DNA of 64,000 nucleotides, taken from contig NZ_JPFK01000007.1 in assembly GCF_000733475.1 (NCBI RefSeq), forward strand, positions 306,501 through 370,500, in the 5' to 3' direction. The notes beneath the pieces are model-generated. The model was not told the origin of the DNA. It was given only the letters and a program-made list of their open reading frames with translations, and searched no databases. This document shows positions 62,956 through 64,000 of the stretch, in pieces. The number at the start of each line of letters is the position of its first letter. The stretch's first letter is position 1. The position numbers and the translations under genes were made by a program. The DNA is from Mangrovimonas yunxiaonensis. Lineage in GTDB: Bacteria; Bacteroidota; Bacteroidia; Flavobacteriales; Flavobacteriaceae.

Positions 62956-63770
62956 AATTGGTTAACAATGGTGAGGCATTCCATAGCTGCCTTCACATCG
63001 TGAACACGCAAGATGTTAGCGTTTTTTTGAAGTGCTAGGGTGTTTAGAACGGTGGTGCCGTTAAGGGCCTGTTGTGGCGTGGTTTCCAGAAGTTTGTAAA
63101 TCATCGATTTTCTTGAAATACCTACCAATAAAGGGCGTTCAAGAACATTAAAAAGTTCTAAATGATTCATGAGTTCGTAATTTTGGGCTAAGGTTTTCGA
63201 AAAACCAAAACCTGGATCGATAATGATGTCGTGAATGCCATGGGCGTTAGCTTGGGCAAGCCGCTCAGAAAAATAAAATAAAAGGTCTTTCCCTAAGTTA
63301 TCGTAATGGGTAAATTGCTGCATGGTTTGTGGTGTGCCCCGCATGTGCATCATGATGTAGGGTACTTTAAGCTGGCCTACGGTTTCCAGCATTTTGGGGT
63401 CTAAAAGTCCAGCAGAAATATCGTTTACAAGGGCAGCACCGGCTTCAATACATTGCTTGGCAACTTCGCTTCTAAACGTATCGATAGAAAGTATAATCTC
63501 TGGAAATGCGTTTAGTAACAATTCAATAATGGGGATAATTCTATCCAGTTCTTCGGTTTCGCTAACAAACGCGGCATTTGGTCTGGAGCTGTAAGCGCCA
63601 AGGTCTATAAAAGTGGCGCCCTGTTCTAGCATGGTGGCTGCGTGTGTTAAAAGGCTTTCGGGCGCGCTGTATTTTCCGCCGTCAAAAAACGAATCGGGGG
63701 TAACGTTTAAAATGCCCATTATTTTAGGGCGACTAAGATCTATAAGCCGTCCTTTGCAATTTATGGTCAT
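62946..63770 (-). CDS. folP: Dihydropteroate synthase
   Basis: Joins p-aminobenzoate to the pterin precursor in folate synthesis; the target of sulfonamides. Family landmarks: MGILNVTPDSFFDGG (residues 18-32), DLGAYSSRPNA (in place of the more common DIGGESTRPGA), SIDTFRSEVA, LVNDISAG, DPGFGFSKT and GISRKSMI. 274 residues. It heads the run folP-lipoprotein-cdaA and diverges from the DUF1599 gene. The DLGAYSSRPNA variant is common in Bacteroidota and is not a sign of damage. Confidence 0.94.
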   Translation of the reverse strand: MTINCKGRLIDLSRPKIMGILNVTPDSFFDGGKYSAPESLLTHAATMLEQGATFIDLGAYSSRPNAAFVSETEELDRIIPIIELLLNAFPEIILSIDTFRSEVAKQCIEAGAALVNDISAGLLDPKMLETVGQLKVPYIMMHMRGTPQTMQQFTHYDNLGKDLLFYFSERLAQANAHGIHDIIIDPGFGFSKTLAQNYELMNHLELFNVLERPLLVGISRKSMIYKLLETTPQQALNGTTVLNTLALQKNANILRVHDVKAAMECLTIVNQLNA

Positions 63771-63790
63771 AGGTTTTCTAATTGGTCTGC

Positions 63791-63833
63791 AACTTTAATA
63801 CTTTAAACTTGAAACTTTAAACTATTTAAGCGA
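63791..63833. repeat. Degenerate ACTTTAAAC-type repeats between folP and the DUF1599 gene
   Basis: ACTTTAATACTTTAAAC, TTGAAACTTTAAAC and ATTTAAGCG follow one another. Similar in pattern, but inverted, to the units at 62911-62955. Confidence 0.4.
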
Positions 63834-63859
63834 AATTTACGCAAAATTATACTGTATTA

Positions 63860-64000
63860 ATGCAAAATACTTCAAAACAATACGATAGGGTTATTGCTAT
63901 TTGCCGTGATCTTTTCGTAAAAAAAATGTTAGATTATGGGAGTGCGTGGCGTATTTTAAGGCTACCATCCTTAACCGATCAAATTTTTATAAAAGCACAG
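63860..64000 (+). CDS. DUF1599 family protein (partial, cut by the window end)
   Basis: Only the first 47 codons are present. MQNTSKQYDRVIAICRDLF followed by KKMLDYGSAWRILRLPSLTDQIFIKA fits DUF1599, also named a nucleotide-modification-associated domain, common in Bacteroidota next to folP. Function is unknown. It diverges from folP over 89 bp. Confidence 0.8.
   Translation, partial: MQNTSKQYDRVIAICRDLFVKKMLDYGSAWRILRLPSLTDQIFIKAQ

Noticed and set aside
63014-63770. Variant DLGAYSSRPNA motif in folP as a sign of sulfonamide-resistant Sul-type enzyme
   Set aside because: Other family motifs are complete, the gene has chromosomal neighbours, and there is no mobile element. The variant looks like a lineage feature.

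Overview
The window is a compact chromosomal segment of a marine-type Flavobacteriaceae (Bacteroidota) genome. The evidence is the family content: fused SecDF, T9SS type A and type B C-terminal sorting domains, a Bacteroidota-type Rho with a long disordered insert, a PafA-like phosphatase, an OMPP1/FadL-type protein, a FecI/FecR/TonB receptor locus, and DUF4293, DUF2911 and DUF1599 genes. Several genes are preceded by TAnnTTTG-type -7 boxes, the Bacteroidota promoter signature. Base composition is moderately AT-rich. Intergenic gaps are short, and none exceeds 300 bp.

Layout. 0-6 kb: mannose-1-phosphate guanylyltransferase, a DUF389 membrane protein, an MlaFE-type ABC lipid transporter and a PafA-like secreted phosphatase. 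5.8-12.5 kb: a phospholipid operon (LUD-domain protein, CdsA, Psd, acyl-CoA-binding protein), ftsH, rsfS, birA, a SRPBCC protein and pyrE. 12.7-19.5 kb: a NUDIX gene, then a visibly AT-richer block with an ECF sigma factor, a FecR anti-sigma factor, a TonB receptor with an STN domain, and a divergent 785-residue multidomain lipoprotein. 19.6-28.2 kb: ffh, a four-helix-bundle (23S IVS-type) gene flanked by complementary arms, folD, rluF, an alpha/beta hydrolase, a cupin-like gene, a YitT-like gene, a small lipoprotein, a HerA-like ATPase and queE. 28.2-40.2 kb: a DUF2911 protein, a T9SS type A protein with Asp-box repeats, asnB, gyrB, a DUF6588-like protein, mdh, an unknown protein and secDF. 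40.2-44.2 kb: a DUF192 protein, lgt, yidD, cysS and folE on the minus strand. 44.4-53.8 kb: the cell-surface part, with a small secreted protein, a 2042-residue T9SS type B adhesin, an OMPP1 protein and an aromatic-rich lipoprotein. 53.9-64 kb: proS, tRNA-Glu, rpsT, rho, a DUF4293 gene, a YfcE-like phosphodiesterase, truA, an MsbA-like ABC exporter, a CdaA-type diadenylate cyclase, a small lipoprotein, folP and a DUF1599 gene cut by the window end.

Most genes are housekeeping: envelope lipid synthesis and transport, secretion, folate and queuosine steps, and translation. The accessory signal lies in two places. The first is the sigma/FecR/TonB/lipoprotein locus at 13.3-19.5 kb. The second is the adhesin at 44.9-51.0 kb, whose central repeats are much GC-richer than its N-terminal part. 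One repeat type seems to be shared by the two loci. The best candidate for a little-described element is the four-helix-bundle gene at 21.05 kb. Its flanks can pair with each other and put the gene in the loop of an RNA stem, like a 23S rRNA intervening sequence, but here it sits between ffh and folD.

Regulatory signals called by eye include thirteen intrinsic terminators, many of them bidirectional, and a set of -7 boxes. Some -7 boxes lie only 4-5 nt ahead of the ATG, which would give leaderless or nearly leaderless mRNAs. Two are fused to the T-tract of the preceding terminator. No rRNA, CRISPR array, insertion sequence, transposase, prophage gene or riboswitch was recognised.
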